Shown in pieces: positions 35,332-43,905 of a stretch of 64,000 nucleotides of DNA. A program made the translations under genes and the position numbers. The notes under the pieces were generated by a model. The model did not search any database, had not been told where the DNA came from, and was given only the letters and a program-made list of their open reading frames with translations. The DNA is from Methylocystis sp. MJC1. Lineage in GTDB: Bacteria > Pseudomonadota > Alphaproteobacteria > Rhizobiales > Beijerinckiaceae. The first letter of the stretch is position 1. The number at the start of each line of letters is the position of its first letter. Location: positions 1-64,000 of the forward strand of contig NZ_CP107559.1 of NCBI RefSeq assembly GCF_026427715.1. The letters are read 5' to 3'.

Positions 35332-35478
35332 ATGTTTACGAAAATTCTATCAGCAACTTTGGTCGCCATCGCTGTGGCTTTGGTCCCAGCTGCAGCATCA
35401 GCGCATGGGTGCCATCATCACCATCACCATCACCATGACATGGATAACAATGGCAAGACCGATAACGGTAGCAAGTGA
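35332..35478 (+). CDS. 48-aa secreted peptide with octa-histidine run
   Basis: MFTKILSATLVAIAVALVPA then ASA-HGC forms a clear signal peptide. The mature ~24 residues contain GCHHHHHHHHD and then MDNNGKTDNGSK. The His8 cluster with a neighbouring Cys and Asp points to transition-metal binding (Ni, Cu, Zn) in the periplasm; this is inference from composition. The ribosome site AAGGGAG is good. It is too short for any family assignment. Confidence 0.6.
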   Translation: MFTKILSATLVAIAVALVPAAASAHGCHHHHHHHHDMDNNGKTDNGSK

Positions 35479-35537
35479 TGCCACTCCGCCGCTGACGACG
35501 GATTAGGCAAGGGATAGACGATGCCCGTCGCCAGCGG

Positions 35538-35813
35538 TTGCCCCACGACTTGAATAGCCTCGCAAAGTTCAATGCTGTCCTAGACCAACAGGCCCGACCT
35601 GGGTTTTTCAATCTCCTGTATGGCGCGGCAATCTGGATGAGAGTGGCGCGACAAACAGGGATGATGCTTTTCCTGCACCATGTCGACGCCACCATGCTGG
35701 AAACGGTGTTCTACGCGCCCAAGCGCGCCGCCGTGCCCGGGGTGGACGGCATGACGTGGAGGGCCTACGAGCAGGACCTCAATCTGGTTCTTCCTCACTT
35801 TCTGTTGCAGTGA
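35538..35813 (+). pseudogene. group II intron reverse transcriptase N-terminal scrap
   Basis: The frame contains FLHHVDATMLETVFYAPKRA, AVPGVDGMTWRAYEQDL. The AxPGVDGMTWxxY motif marks the start of the RT domain of group II intron proteins (RT-0/RT-1). It is cut off after ~45 residues at the ISL3 element. Confidence 0.65.
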
Positions 35814-35816
35814 CGG

Positions 35817-37463
35817 CTACACAGGAAGCAGGCGGGCCCGGAGGAGTTCTGGCCCCGCTCGTCCATACATCGTTCGTTTGAGTGCCTTCAGGCGATTGAT
35901 CTGTCCTTCTGTCTGGCCGTTGCTCCACGGCTCAGTGTTCGCATTTCTTACCGCGTCGATGTCTCTCTGCGCCGTGCGAGAGAAACGCTGCATCGCGTAC
36001 ATACCCGATTTCTGCGCGTCTTTCAGCACGCGCCGAGCTTGCTGGCGCTCTTGCTTTTAAGCTTGCCCCTAAAGCGCATGGCGAGTCGACGCATCGTCGC
36101 GAACTCTGGCCAGTCCTTTCCCATCGCATCGACTTTTGCAGCTTGATTGACGGTCAACAATCCAGGCGACTTGATGCAGAGCGCCGCAGCCACAATCGGC
36201 GAGATTGAACGTCCAATTGCGGGATCGACAGGTCGCGGATTCGGAACAGCCGATGTTGCCCTCGCCGTCTTGCATTTCGGACTGCACCATTTCGCAAAAA
36301 CCGCTCGAGGTTTGAAAAACTGCTTGTGTAACCGCGCACGTTGATTTCTGGAAAAGGTGACGGCCGCGCACGCAACCTTCTGACCACCGGCGTGATAGAA
36401 AATCTTCGAAATGCCGCGGGGACGTCGTCTTTGGCGCGGCAGTGCTCCGTTCGGGAAGCGCTTCGGCACGAATCCATTTCGCAACCGTGCGGCGATCGAA
36501 CCCCGTCTGTCGCGCAATATCCATCACATTTCGACCCTCCTTGTGTAGCGCGCGAACCCGATTGAAAGCCGCTTGCCTTGAACGCTCGTTCGCTACTCTG
36601 GTGAGGCGGCGGTGCTCAGCGCCGCCGTACTTATCTCTCACGCTGGCGACCTCTCCGCCGTCCGTCGGCAACAATGGACGCGCGGAAAACCCTGCTGTAC
36701 GGCCGAGTTGCGCCTGAACGGCATCCCGCAGGTTCTGCCGGTTCTGCAGGATATGAAAGCGGTCGGCGAATTTCGGCGAATTGCCGCGCCTGCGGCGCGC
36801 CCTCGTGCGCGCCTTGGGCGAACGAACCGCAGCGATCTCGGCTGATGATCTCGATGCCAGGATGCCGCTTGAGCCAGTCGGCGGTCATGCCTGCGGCGCG
36901 TTCGGGAAATAGATCGAGCACCTCCCGTCGCTCCAAGTCCACGAAGATGGTCCCGTAAGTGGAGCCCTCGCGCCACGCCCAATCTTCCACGCCCACGACG
37001 CGCGCCGTCTCCTCCGAGCCGCGCGCCTTCACTCGTCGTTTGAGACAGCGCAGTATCGTGTCGTCGCTGGTCGGCATGCCAATTCGCTTGATCAAGCGCT
37101 CTCCGGGACGCCCGCCGACGCCATGGCCCAGAAGATAAATGATTTCGGTAGCCCGTTCGGTGCGGCGCGCTCGAGGCGCCGCGACCTCGGACAGTTGCGC
37201 GGTGAACGTCTTACGCTCGCAGGCTTCGTTTCGACACAGCCAGCGCTGGAGGCGAAGCTTCACAGCGACAGGGGCGCCTTGCGCGGGCAGATCTTGTAGA
37301 TGGCGCTCGTGCCAGCCGTGGCGGCGTGTTGATCGCCTTCCACAGTCTGGACAGAGACACCAGACCCGACGGCCGCCGCCGAAATCACCCATTGGCTGCC
37401 GAGTCGCTTGGCGTCCAAAATGCGTATGCCCTGCCCGAGGGACCAAATCGATTTTCTAGCCAC
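35817..37463 (-). pseudogene. ISL3-family transposase, near full length, several frameshifts
   Basis: From 37463: zinc-finger region (CPDCGRRSTRRHGWHERHLQ, CRNEACERKTF), then GMPTSDDTILRCLKRRVKAR, the catalytic region VVGVEDWAWREGSTYGTIFV (first Asp), ADWLKRHPGIEIISRDR (second Asp). In other frames it continues NVMDIARQTGFDRRTVAKWI, then PWSNGQTEGQINRLKALKR (catalytic Glu) to the stop near 35817. At least four frame changes make it inactive. The span of ~1.6 kb is the usual ISL3 gene length. Confidence 0.75.
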
Positions 37464-37662
37464 GCGGCCAAGCTATGGCCTCTCACCCAGTCGATGAAGA
37501 GCGCAACAGAAAGTGAGGAAGAACATTGAAGTGCCCCAGCAGGCACTTCAGTCTAATCTACGCCACTGAAATATCTTTTGAAAAGATGAGCTGTTATTTA
37601 AAAGAGCTACCGACCCGCGCCGCTCGCAATGGGGCGATAATTGCGGGTCGGATGTCGTTTTA

Positions 37663-38034
37663 TTAGCAGCCCCAGACCCAACCAGCACCGGGGTCCCACT
37701 GCCAGCAAGAACTGCCGCCATACCCACCGCCGTAGCCGTAGCCCGTGGCCCCTGCGATTCCCGCGCCCAGAACTCCAGCTGCGGCACCCGCAACGCCAGC
37801 CGCGGCACCAACCGCCGCGCCAGGGAGGCCGTAGCCGCGGCGATAATAACCACCGTAACGTGGATAATAACCCCGGCGATAGCCCCTATAGTAAGCTTTT
37901 TCGAGCGACGCATTTACGCCGACGCTCGTTGGACTCGCGGCGCTCATGGGGCCGCCAAAAACTTCGGCCGGTAGAGCCGCGAGCGCGGTCGCTCCGCACA
38001 ACGCGGCAGCGACAATTTTCACACTCTTACGCAT
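37663..38034 (-). CDS. secreted Gly/Tyr/Ala-rich protein
   Basis: 123 aa from ATG 38034, with a strong GGAGG ribosome site. A signal peptide (RKSVKIVAAALCGATALAAL...) is followed by a Tyr/Arg/Gly section (YYRGYRRGYYPRYGGYYRRG), an Ala/Gly membrane-like stretch (AAVGAAAGVAGAAAGVLGAG) and WQWDPGAGWVWGC. The pattern is common in Hyphomicrobiales envelope proteins of unknown function. The low-complexity centre resembles glycine-zipper segments. Confidence 0.7.
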   Translation of the reverse strand: MRKSVKIVAAALCGATALAALPAEVFGGPMSAASPTSVGVNASLEKAYYRGYRRGYYPRYGGYYRRGYGLPGAAVGAAAGVAGAAAGVLGAGIAGATGYGYGGGYGGSSCWQWDPGAGWVWGC

Positions 38035-38191
38035 TTTCGACCTCCGTTTTTCGGGCGCGCGCTGGGTCGATCCCCTGCCCCCCGTGCGCAAGCCGAGCGC
38101 TGCCTCTGTGTCCGAAACTGGATAACTAAGCCCAAACCTGAAGCTGTCGAGACCCAAGCCGACACAAGTCCCTTTAGTTTTCCGGGATCCG

Positions 38192-38392
38192 TCGCAAATT
38201 TTTTCCTGGCCGAGGCTTGGCATACAATCGCCAAAAGATATTTGGCGAGGCTTTCCTCTCAGCTTGCGCATAGTCGAGAAAATGCTCGCAATGCGTGGCA
38301 TTGACGTAACTCACGAAACGATACGGCGATGGGCCGAGAAATTCTGCCGCGATATTGCCGGTGAGATTCGTCGCAGCGGGGCGGCAAATGGC
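38192..38392 (+). pseudogene. IS6-family end and N-terminal transposase scrap (second subgroup)
   Basis: The terminal-type sequence GTCGCAAATTTTTTCCTGG is followed by a frame reading IVEKMLAMRGIDVTHETIRR, WAEKFCRDIAGEIRR. The sequence before and after is out of frame. Confidence 0.6.
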
Positions 38393-38473
38393 CGATGTCA
38401 GATTAACTCAAGCGGGTCGCAATTGTCCGGTACCGGTCGTTATTAAGCTGCGGGAACCGCGACGGACCTCTAC

Positions 38474-38888
38474 TCCGCCATCGCCGTGAGGCGATGCAGA
38501 TGAGCGGCGATTGCGGTGCGGCGTGATGGTGGGGAGGGAATGAAGAGGTTGCGGACCGCGGAGAAAATCTCGACGAATCTTTGCAGTACGCTCCACGATC
38601 GAAAGCCTTGCATCGCTCGTTCTCGCTTTCGAATAGGAACATGCGAATTTTCAGCCCGGTTGTCGAGCCCCTTGTGCTGACGATGTTGGACTGTCGGCAT
38701 GATCTTGCGCCCGGCGGCGCCGTAGGAGGCTAGTTTGTCGGTGACCATACGTTTGGGAGGACAGCCTTGCTTGCGCAAAAGCCGTTCCAACAATCGCTTG
38801 GCGGCCCGTGTGCTGCGGCGGATTTGCACGATTTCGTCGAGGACATAGTCGTCTTGATCGACAGCGCGCCAGAGATAGCGCTTTTCGC
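38474..38888 (-). pseudogene. IS6-family transposase C-terminal half (second subgroup)
   Basis: The minus strand reads RYLWRAVDQDDYVLDEIVQI, AAKRLLERLLRKQGCPPKRM, VTDKLASYGAAGRKIM (second Asp) and ENSHVPIRKRERAMQGFRS (catalytic Glu region), ending LTAMAE. It is interrupted at 38888 by the IS6 element on the right, and its N-terminal half is not on the other side. Confidence 0.75.
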
Positions 38889-39700
38889 GGTTCTGTTGCG
38901 TTAGCGGAGGCGGCGCGGTTTGGGTAAGCTGTGGGCCCGCCCAACACCGTTTAGATCGGCCCCCATGATCGACTTCAAAGGACACCGCTTTGAAAAGACC
39001 GTCATCCTGCTTTGTGTCCGTTGGTACCTCGCCTATCCCCTAAGCTACCGAGACCTGAAGGACATGATGCTCGAGCGGGGCGTTGAGGTTGACCATTCCA
39101 ACATTTACCGCTGGGTCCAGAAGTTCACGCCGCAGTTAGAGGCCGCCTTCCGGAAAGGCGAGAAGCGGGCGGTCGGCAACAGTTGGCGGATGGACGAGAC
39201 CTACATCAAGGTCAACGGTCAGTGGAAATACCTCTACCGAGCCGTCGACAAACACGGGCACACCATCGACTTCTTGTTGGCAGCCCATCGCGACAAAAGA
39301 GCCGCTCTGCGCTTTTTCAAGAAAGCGGTGGGGCAACACGGTCTGCCGGAAAAGATCACGATCGACAAGAGCGGGGCCAATGCCGCAGCCATCGAGGCGC
39401 TCAAGGAGGAAACGAGCCAAGAGATTGAGATGCGGCAGAACAAATACCTAAATAACATCGTCGAACAGGACCACCGAGCCGTCAAGCGAGTGGTGCGGCC
39501 GATGCTCGGTTTCAAATCATTTCGCTCGGCCCGAACCACCTTGCAAGGTATCGAACTCATGCACATGATCAACAAACGCCAGATGATTTCCAATGCGGGC
39601 GAAAATCTTTCCGTCGCAGAACAGTTCTATTCGCTAGCCGCCTGAAACACCCCCGAGGAGCAACCTGACTACACTCTAAGGAAATTAACGCAACAGAACC
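38889..39700 (+). mobile_element. complete IS6-family element
   Basis: 812 bp bounded by GGTTCTGTTGCGTTA and its inverted copy TAACGCAACAGAACC. The flanks CTTTTCGC and GAGCCCTT differ, so there is no 8-bp target duplication. An IS6 transposase scrap lies to the left and an ISL3 scrap to the right, pointing to recombination or replicative cointegration rather than a simple insertion. Confidence 0.9.
38965..39645 (+). CDS. IS6-family transposase
   Basis: 226 aa from ATG 38965 (MIDFKGHRFEKTVILLCVRW). The catalytic triad is visible: WRMDETYIKVNG (D), ITIDKSGANAAAIEAL (D) and IVEQDHRAVKRVVRP (E region, normally with a following K/R). The length is normal and the gene intact, so it may be the active source of the truncated copy at 2347. 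Confidence 0.9.
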   Translation: MIDFKGHRFEKTVILLCVRWYLAYPLSYRDLKDMMLERGVEVDHSNIYRWVQKFTPQLEAAFRKGEKRAVGNSWRMDETYIKVNGQWKYLYRAVDKHGHTIDFLLAAHRDKRAALRFFKKAVGQHGLPEKITIDKSGANAAAIEALKEETSQEIEMRQNKYLNNIVEQDHRAVKRVVRPMLGFKSFRSARTTLQGIELMHMINKRQMISNAGENLSVAEQFYSLAA

Positions 39701-39708
39701 GAGCCCTT

Positions 39709-39790
39709 GTGCCAAGCCCAATCATCGACGCCCACGATCCGCGCCGTCTCCTCTCGAGCCGCGTGCTGATCAAGCGAATTGGCATGCCGA
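39709..39790 (-). pseudogene. ISL3 transposase scrap
   Basis: The minus strand reads ETARIVGVDDWAWHKGS, the first catalytic block of ISL3, plus LIGMPI-type upstream sequence in a shifted frame. It is related to, but not a copy of, the ISL3 at 35817. Confidence 0.6.
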
Positions 39791-39911
39791 TCAGGCTGTG
39801 TGATATCAGACAACAACTCTGCGGGCCTGGATCTTGTTGCGAGCTCGGACGCGAAGAGGCTCGAAAGCCGAAGCGCGCTACGCTGCGCAACCCCAACAGC
39901 CATTATGGCTC

Positions 39912-39929
39912 CCCCGGGCGAACCCGGGG
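39912..39929 (-). terminator. GC hairpin after the 112-aa gene
   Basis: Stem CCCCGGG / CCCGGGG with loop CGAA lies 28 nt beyond the stop of the minus-strand gene. It lacks a T-run. Confidence 0.35.
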
Positions 39930-39956
39930 CTAGCGAGACCGAGCAGCCTCGCCGTA

Positions 39957-40295
39957 TCATTTTTTCCGGAACGGGCACCAGTTTTCCAGTATCCCGTGGA
40001 ACGAGTGGAGCATCTCAAAAGTGTTGACTGTTTTGCCGTCAGGAGACTTGGCCGCAATCTGCTCCAGGACCGGGCCTATTTTGCTAATGGCGTCTTGCTG
40101 CACCTCGCTCAAGGCATCTTCAAGAGTCGGCCATGGTTCCATGCCCGAAGGCAAACGCCAGCCAGGATGTGGATCATAAACAATCCCGCTCAAGGCGGCG
40201 ACGATGATCTGTCTGCCCTGTTCAGATATCTTCCCATCCGTGCAAGACTGCCACTTGCTAATTTCCGCATGGATTCTCTCTGAGATATCGGCCAC
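39957..40295 (-). CDS. hypothetical protein, 112 aa
   Basis: A soluble protein with no signal peptide: MADISERIHAEISKWQSCTD, GRQIIVAALSGIVYDPHPGW, TLEDALSEVQQDAISKIGPV and a C-terminal FHGILENWCPFRKK. The mixture of amphipathic helices and a conserved-looking WCPFRKK tail supports a real gene, but I recognise no family. It stands alone between IS scraps. Confidence 0.55.
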   Translation of the reverse strand: MADISERIHAEISKWQSCTDGKISEQGRQIIVAALSGIVYDPHPGWRLPSGMEPWPTLEDALSEVQQDAISKIGPVLEQIAAKSPDGKTVNTFEMLHSFHGILENWCPFRKK

Positions 40296-40788
40296 GGCGC
40301 CACTGTTGGTCAGAGTGGATAGACGCTAGTCGCCACGCCCAGCGACGACGAGCGCGGATTATCTGAAGCCCCCAGATAAGTCCGCTAGGGAGTTGTGGGC
40401 GCGTGGCCTAAACCATTTGAGGGGGAGCCACAACCTATGCAGAATGGACCCTACCTGAGCTTTCCCGCAACTCCATAAGAACAAAGCAGCATTAGTGCGG
40501 CTTTGTTTCGTGCTGGGGATGAAATATTGCGCTTCGGTCAAAGGTTGGTGATCGCTATCCCTCTCTTCAAGCCAGGGCCGACCCTCGGAACGGTGGAATG
40601 GGCGAAGGGGACTCGCGTTCTCCCTGGCGCCCTGGAGGCGACGCAAAGGTTGCGCGGAGACACGCATGAAACGGGGACTTAGACGACCCCTCGGGAAAAG
40701 GTCATTGCCGCGAGGCTAACGCGTGAGTTTGCAATGCTACCAAAATGTCAGGGATGAAAACGATCTACGCAGCGCCATATTAAATCGC
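40296..40788. other. intergenic; one hairpin at 40480-40507
   Basis: AACAAAGC (40480-40487) pairs with GCTTTGTT (40500-40507), followed by TCG; it could be a weak terminator. No coding sequence is recognised. Confidence 0.35.
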
Positions 40789-41148
40789 ATGACGCAAACG
40801 AAAAGACCCGTAATCGACGCTAACCCTAAAGCTGTAGAAAGTTGGGACAACGAGGGTGGCGCTCCGGCTTCCGGTGACCGATCCTCGGAATTTGCGACGG
40901 CGGAGCCCAGCGGCTATGGACAAATCAAGGCGGATATCGAGGTGAGGAAGATCGAAGAACACCCGAGTGGACGACTGCTTTACATTATTTGTATGCAAGC
41001 CCCCGATGGAAGGATAGAATTTCCGATTGCGGTATCGAATGAAGGAATTGCGGCTCAGAATGAAGCAGCTGCCCTTCGATCCGCGCTTCGTCTCGCAGAG
41101 AATCTAGCTGAATCCGTTCGGCGGCGTCTTGGATTAGAAAACATCTAG
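40789..41148 (+). CDS. hypothetical protein with WDNEGGA motif
   Basis: 119 aa from ATG 40789; a GTG at 40723 is an alternative, and neither has a strong ribosome site. The N-terminal part carries AVESWDNEGGAPASGD. A beta/alpha part follows (IKADIEVRKIEEHPSGRLLY, DGRIEFPIAVSNEGIAA) and ends in a helix (LRLAENLAESVRRRLG). Function is unknown. It shares the WDNEGGA phrase with the gene at 23812. It lies just left of an IS110 element. Confidence 0.65.
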   Translation: MTQTKRPVIDANPKAVESWDNEGGAPASGDRSSEFATAEPSGYGQIKADIEVRKIEEHPSGRLLYIICMQAPDGRIEFPIAVSNEGIAAQNEAAALRSALRLAENLAESVRRRLGLENI

Positions 41149-41264
41149 ATGGCGTAACGGGCCGCCGGAGGCTGAGGCTTCGCGGAGGAGTGGTCATCCC
41201 CCAGAATGGTGGTGTGAGACGGAGTCCGGCTTTCGTCGGCTCCAAGCATCATTGGAGGATGACC

Positions 41265-42305
41265 ATGGACCATTATGCGGGGATCGACGTGTCTTTGGAA
41301 GCATCGAGCGTTTGCGTCGTCGATGGCGCCGGGCGAATCGTGCGGGAGGCGAAGATCTCCAGCGAGCCGGCGGCGCTCATCGGCTGGTTGGCGTCGCTCG
41401 GGCTGGATTTGGCGCGCATCGGCCTCGAGGCAGGGCCATTGTCGCAATGGCTTTACGCGGCGATGCACGAGGCGGGCCTGGCGGTGGAGTTGCTGGAGAC
41501 GCGGCATGTGCGCACGGCTCTGCAGACGATGCCAGTCAAGACCGACCGCAATGACGCGCGCGGCATCGCGCAATTAATGCGGCTTGGTTGGTTTCGTCCG
41601 GTCCACTGCAAATCCTCGGCAGCGCAGGAGACGCGAGCGCTGCTGACGGCGCGCAAACTGGTTCAATCGAAACTCTATGACATTGAGATGAGCCTGCGCG
41701 GGATCTTGCGCGGCTTCGGGCTAAAGGTCGGGCCGACGACGCCGAAGCGTTTCGCACGGCGCATCCAGGAGCTCGTCGGCGGGTATAGGACGCTCGAGAT
41801 CGTCGCAAAGGCGCTGCTTTCAGCGCATGCGGTCTTGCTGCGCGAGTTCGACATGTTCGAGAAGCTTGTGCGGGCGATGGCGCGCAAGGACAAGCGCGCG
41901 AGACTGATGATGTCGGCGCCGGGGGTCGGCGCGATCGTGGCGCTGACTTACGTTTCGGCGATCGATGATCCGTTGCGATTTTCCTCGTCGAAGCGGGTCG
42001 GGCCGCATTTCGGCCTGACGCCGAGGAAATATCAGTCTGGCGAAACGGACGTTAGCGGGCGGATTACCAAGATCGGCGACGCTGGCGTGCGCACGGCGCT
42101 TTACGAAGCCGCCAACGTCATACTAACGCGGCCGGTGAAGGGCTCCGGCCTCAAAAGCTGGGCGATGAAGCTCGCCCGGCGCGCCGGCATGAAGAAGGCG
42201 AAGGTGGCGCTGGCGCGCAAGCTCGCCGTGGTCTTGCATCGGATGTGGATCGACGGGACGCCGTTCGACGCCCGCAAGGCGACCTCGACTGTCGTGGCGG
42301 CGTAG
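41265..42305 (+). CDS. IS110-family DEDD transposase
   Basis: 346 aa from ATG 41265 (spaced correctly from GGAGG; an ATG 6 nt earlier is too close). The N-terminal RuvC-like DEDD domain is seen in YAGIDVSLEASSVCVVD, IGLEAGPLSQWLYAAM and VKTDRNDARGIAQL. The C-terminal transposase_20 domain has SAPGVGAIVALTYVSAIDDP, FGLTPRKYQSGE and VALARKLAVVLHRMW, including the conserved Ser region. It appears intact. Confidence 0.9.
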   Translation: MDHYAGIDVSLEASSVCVVDGAGRIVREAKISSEPAALIGWLASLGLDLARIGLEAGPLSQWLYAAMHEAGLAVELLETRHVRTALQTMPVKTDRNDARGIAQLMRLGWFRPVHCKSSAAQETRALLTARKLVQSKLYDIEMSLRGILRGFGLKVGPTTPKRFARRIQELVGGYRTLEIVAKALLSAHAVLLREFDMFEKLVRAMARKDKRARLMMSAPGVGAIVALTYVSAIDDPLRFSSSKRVGPHFGLTPRKYQSGETDVSGRITKIGDAGVRTALYEAANVILTRPVKGSGLKSWAMKLARRAGMKKAKVALARKLAVVLHRMWIDGTPFDARKATSTVVAA

Positions 42306-42560
42306 GAGAGGAAAAGCAGGGTTTCGGGCGGGGCCAAACACCAGCCTTTCCCGAAGCGTTCGTCCCTCGCCGGGACGATGGATGGGTCAGACCGCAACAC
42401 GCTCCGTGGGCTCAAGACCACGCGCAACTAGATTGGCCGGCCTCATCCTCATCTTATCCCATCAAGTGGCGGCCATCATTCTTGGCGCCGACCACGGACA
42501 GAAGAGTGAACCGGCGAAGGAAGAGCGTTGGGGATTGACAACGAAGCGCCCGTTACAGAA
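42306..42560 (+). ncRNA. candidate bridge/seek RNA region of the IS110 element
   Basis: This is the ~255-nt non-coding stretch between the transposase stop and the element end. IS110/IS1111 recombinases use a guide RNA transcribed from a non-coding end, downstream of the gene in the IS1111 group. I see short inverted stretches but did not fold it; the assignment is by position only. Confidence 0.3.
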
Positions 42561-43425
42561 GAGGGTGTTATGTACTTTGGTGGTTGATTGTCTTAATGGA
42601 ATCGGATGTCTCCGATTCGCAAACCGTATCCGTCTGATGTCAGCGACGAGGAATGGTCGCTGGTTGCGCCGTATCTGACGCTGATGGACGAGGGCGCTCC
42701 GCAACGTCAGCATTTGCTTCGTGAGCTTTTCAACGGCCTGCGCTACGTTCTGCGTTACGGCATAGCATGGCGCGCCATGCCCAACGATCTGCCGCCCTGG
42801 TCCGCAGTGTATCAGCAATCGCAGCGCTGGCTGGCGGCGGGCGTGTTCGAAGAGCTTGCGCAGGACCTGCGCGCCTTGTTGCGCGTCGCCTCCGGTCGCG
42901 CCGAGGAGCCAACCACGGCGATCATCGACAGCCGCACGCTGCGCTCTACGCCGGAAAGCGGTCCACGGGCCGGCTATGACGGCGCCAAGCGCAAGCGCGG
43001 CTCCAAGCTGCACATGGCGGTCGACACGCTGGGGCACTTGCTGGCGCTGCACGTTACGCCGGCGAATGTCGACGACCGCGCCGAGGTCGGCAAGCTCGCC
43101 GCCGCTGTGCAGGACGCCACCGGCGAGAGCGTCGAGCTTATTTATGTCGATCAAGGTTATACCGGCGAGAAAGCCGCCGAGGCGGCCAAAGCGCAGGGCG
43201 TCGAACTCTGCGTGGTCAAACTCTCCGAAGCGAAAAAAGGCTTCGTGCTGTTGCCCAAACGCTGGGTTGTCGAACGATCCTTCGCTTGGGCGACCCGATG
43301 CAGGCGGCTGGTCAAAGACTACGAACGCTACGCCGACACACTCGCTGGCCTCCACGTCGTCGCTTTCGCCTGCCTCATGCTCAAACGCGCAGCCGACTTC
43401 ATAATACAGAGTGCATAACACCCTC
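42561..43425 (+). mobile_element. IS5-family element, copy 1
   Basis: Ends GAGGGTGTTATG and CATAACACCCTC. The right flank has TA, the left flank (AGAA) does not, so the left junction with the IS110 element is probably rearranged. Confidence 0.85.
42606..43418 (+). CDS. IS5-family transposase
   Basis: 270 aa. An N-terminal DUF4096-type domain (YPSDVSDEEWSLVAPYL) precedes the DDE domain: [20 protein letters not shown] (D), VELIYVDQGYTGEKAAEAAK (D) and [20 protein letters not shown] (E). It differs from copy 3 (53958) by about four residues. Intact. Confidence 0.9.
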   Translation: MSPIRKPYPSDVSDEEWSLVAPYLTLMDEGAPQRQHLLRELFNGLRYVLRYGIAWRAMPNDLPPWSAVYQQSQRWLAAGVFEELAQDLRALLRVASGRAEEPTTAIIDSRTLRSTPESGPRAGYDGAKRKRGSKLHMAVDTLGHLLALHVTPANVDDRAEVGKLAAAVQDATGESVELIYVDQGYTGEKAAEAAKAQGVELCVVKLSEAKKGFVLLPKRWVVERSFAWATRCRRLVKDYERYADTLAGLHVVAFACLMLKRAADFIIQSA

Positions 43426-43905
43426 TAGAGTGCAGCTATGAGGCCAGGGGGGAGCCGTTAACAGGTTGAGGAGATTGTGCCTACGCGTCCCTGTTGCTGT
43501 TCTGTCGATTTCCACCAGTCGCGCAGCCGCACTTCACCGAGCGCTATGACGCGAATAAGCGATGAGGTGGCCTGAGAGCGGGAATGTGTTTCGTGTGTGG
43601 ACACTCCGTGGAATGCAAGCTGTTTTTCTTTGGCTTCTAGCATGTGGTCAGGCTTGTTCGCGTGTCCGACCTCATAATGCGGCCGTTCACTCGCCACGGG
43701 CTCGTGGAAGTACGCGGATCGGGTCCAAATCGGCGTGGCGCGCTCGAAGCGCTCCGAAACACTCTGGTTTTCCCGCCCCCGTCTCATTGACCGTTTGCCC
43801 TTACCCCCTGATCGACCTGCTCTCATCCCCGACGACCCGAACCCGGACGACGCCTTACGCGGCGGCCGCGTTCGAAGCTCGATAGATCCCTCCCTTTGTC
43901 ATTAA
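43426..43905. other. no gene supported
   Basis: A 122-codon minus-strand frame (43458-43826) has no recognisable motif, start signal or family. Otherwise the stretch is spacer between IS5 copy 1 and an IS6 element. Confidence 0.4.

Larger units (their letters stand above)
41151..42560 (+). mobile_element. IS110-family element
   Basis: The boundaries are approximate. GGCGTAACGGGC near 41152 faces GCGCCCGTTAC at ~42546-42556, an inverted GTAACGGGC pair that may be the subterminal repeats typical of the IS1111 group. The left non-coding end is ~110 bp, the right ~250 bp. The right edge abuts the IS5 element at 42561. Confidence 0.6.

Noticed and set aside
35400..35440. His8 run as a cloning tag or vector contamination
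   Set aside because: It sits inside a natural small gene with signal peptide and ribosome site, and no vector sequence is seen around it.
40359..40667. 102-codon minus-strand frame
   Set aside because: The amino-acid pattern is not protein-like and there is no start signal.
42462..43421. 319-codon minus-strand frame over IS5 copy 1 (and its mirror at 53955)
   Set aside because: It is antisense to the DDE transposase. It occurs in both copies simply because the DNA is the same.
43458..43826. 122-codon minus-strand frame
   Set aside because: No ribosome site, family or domain is visible, and it lies in a spacer between IS elements.
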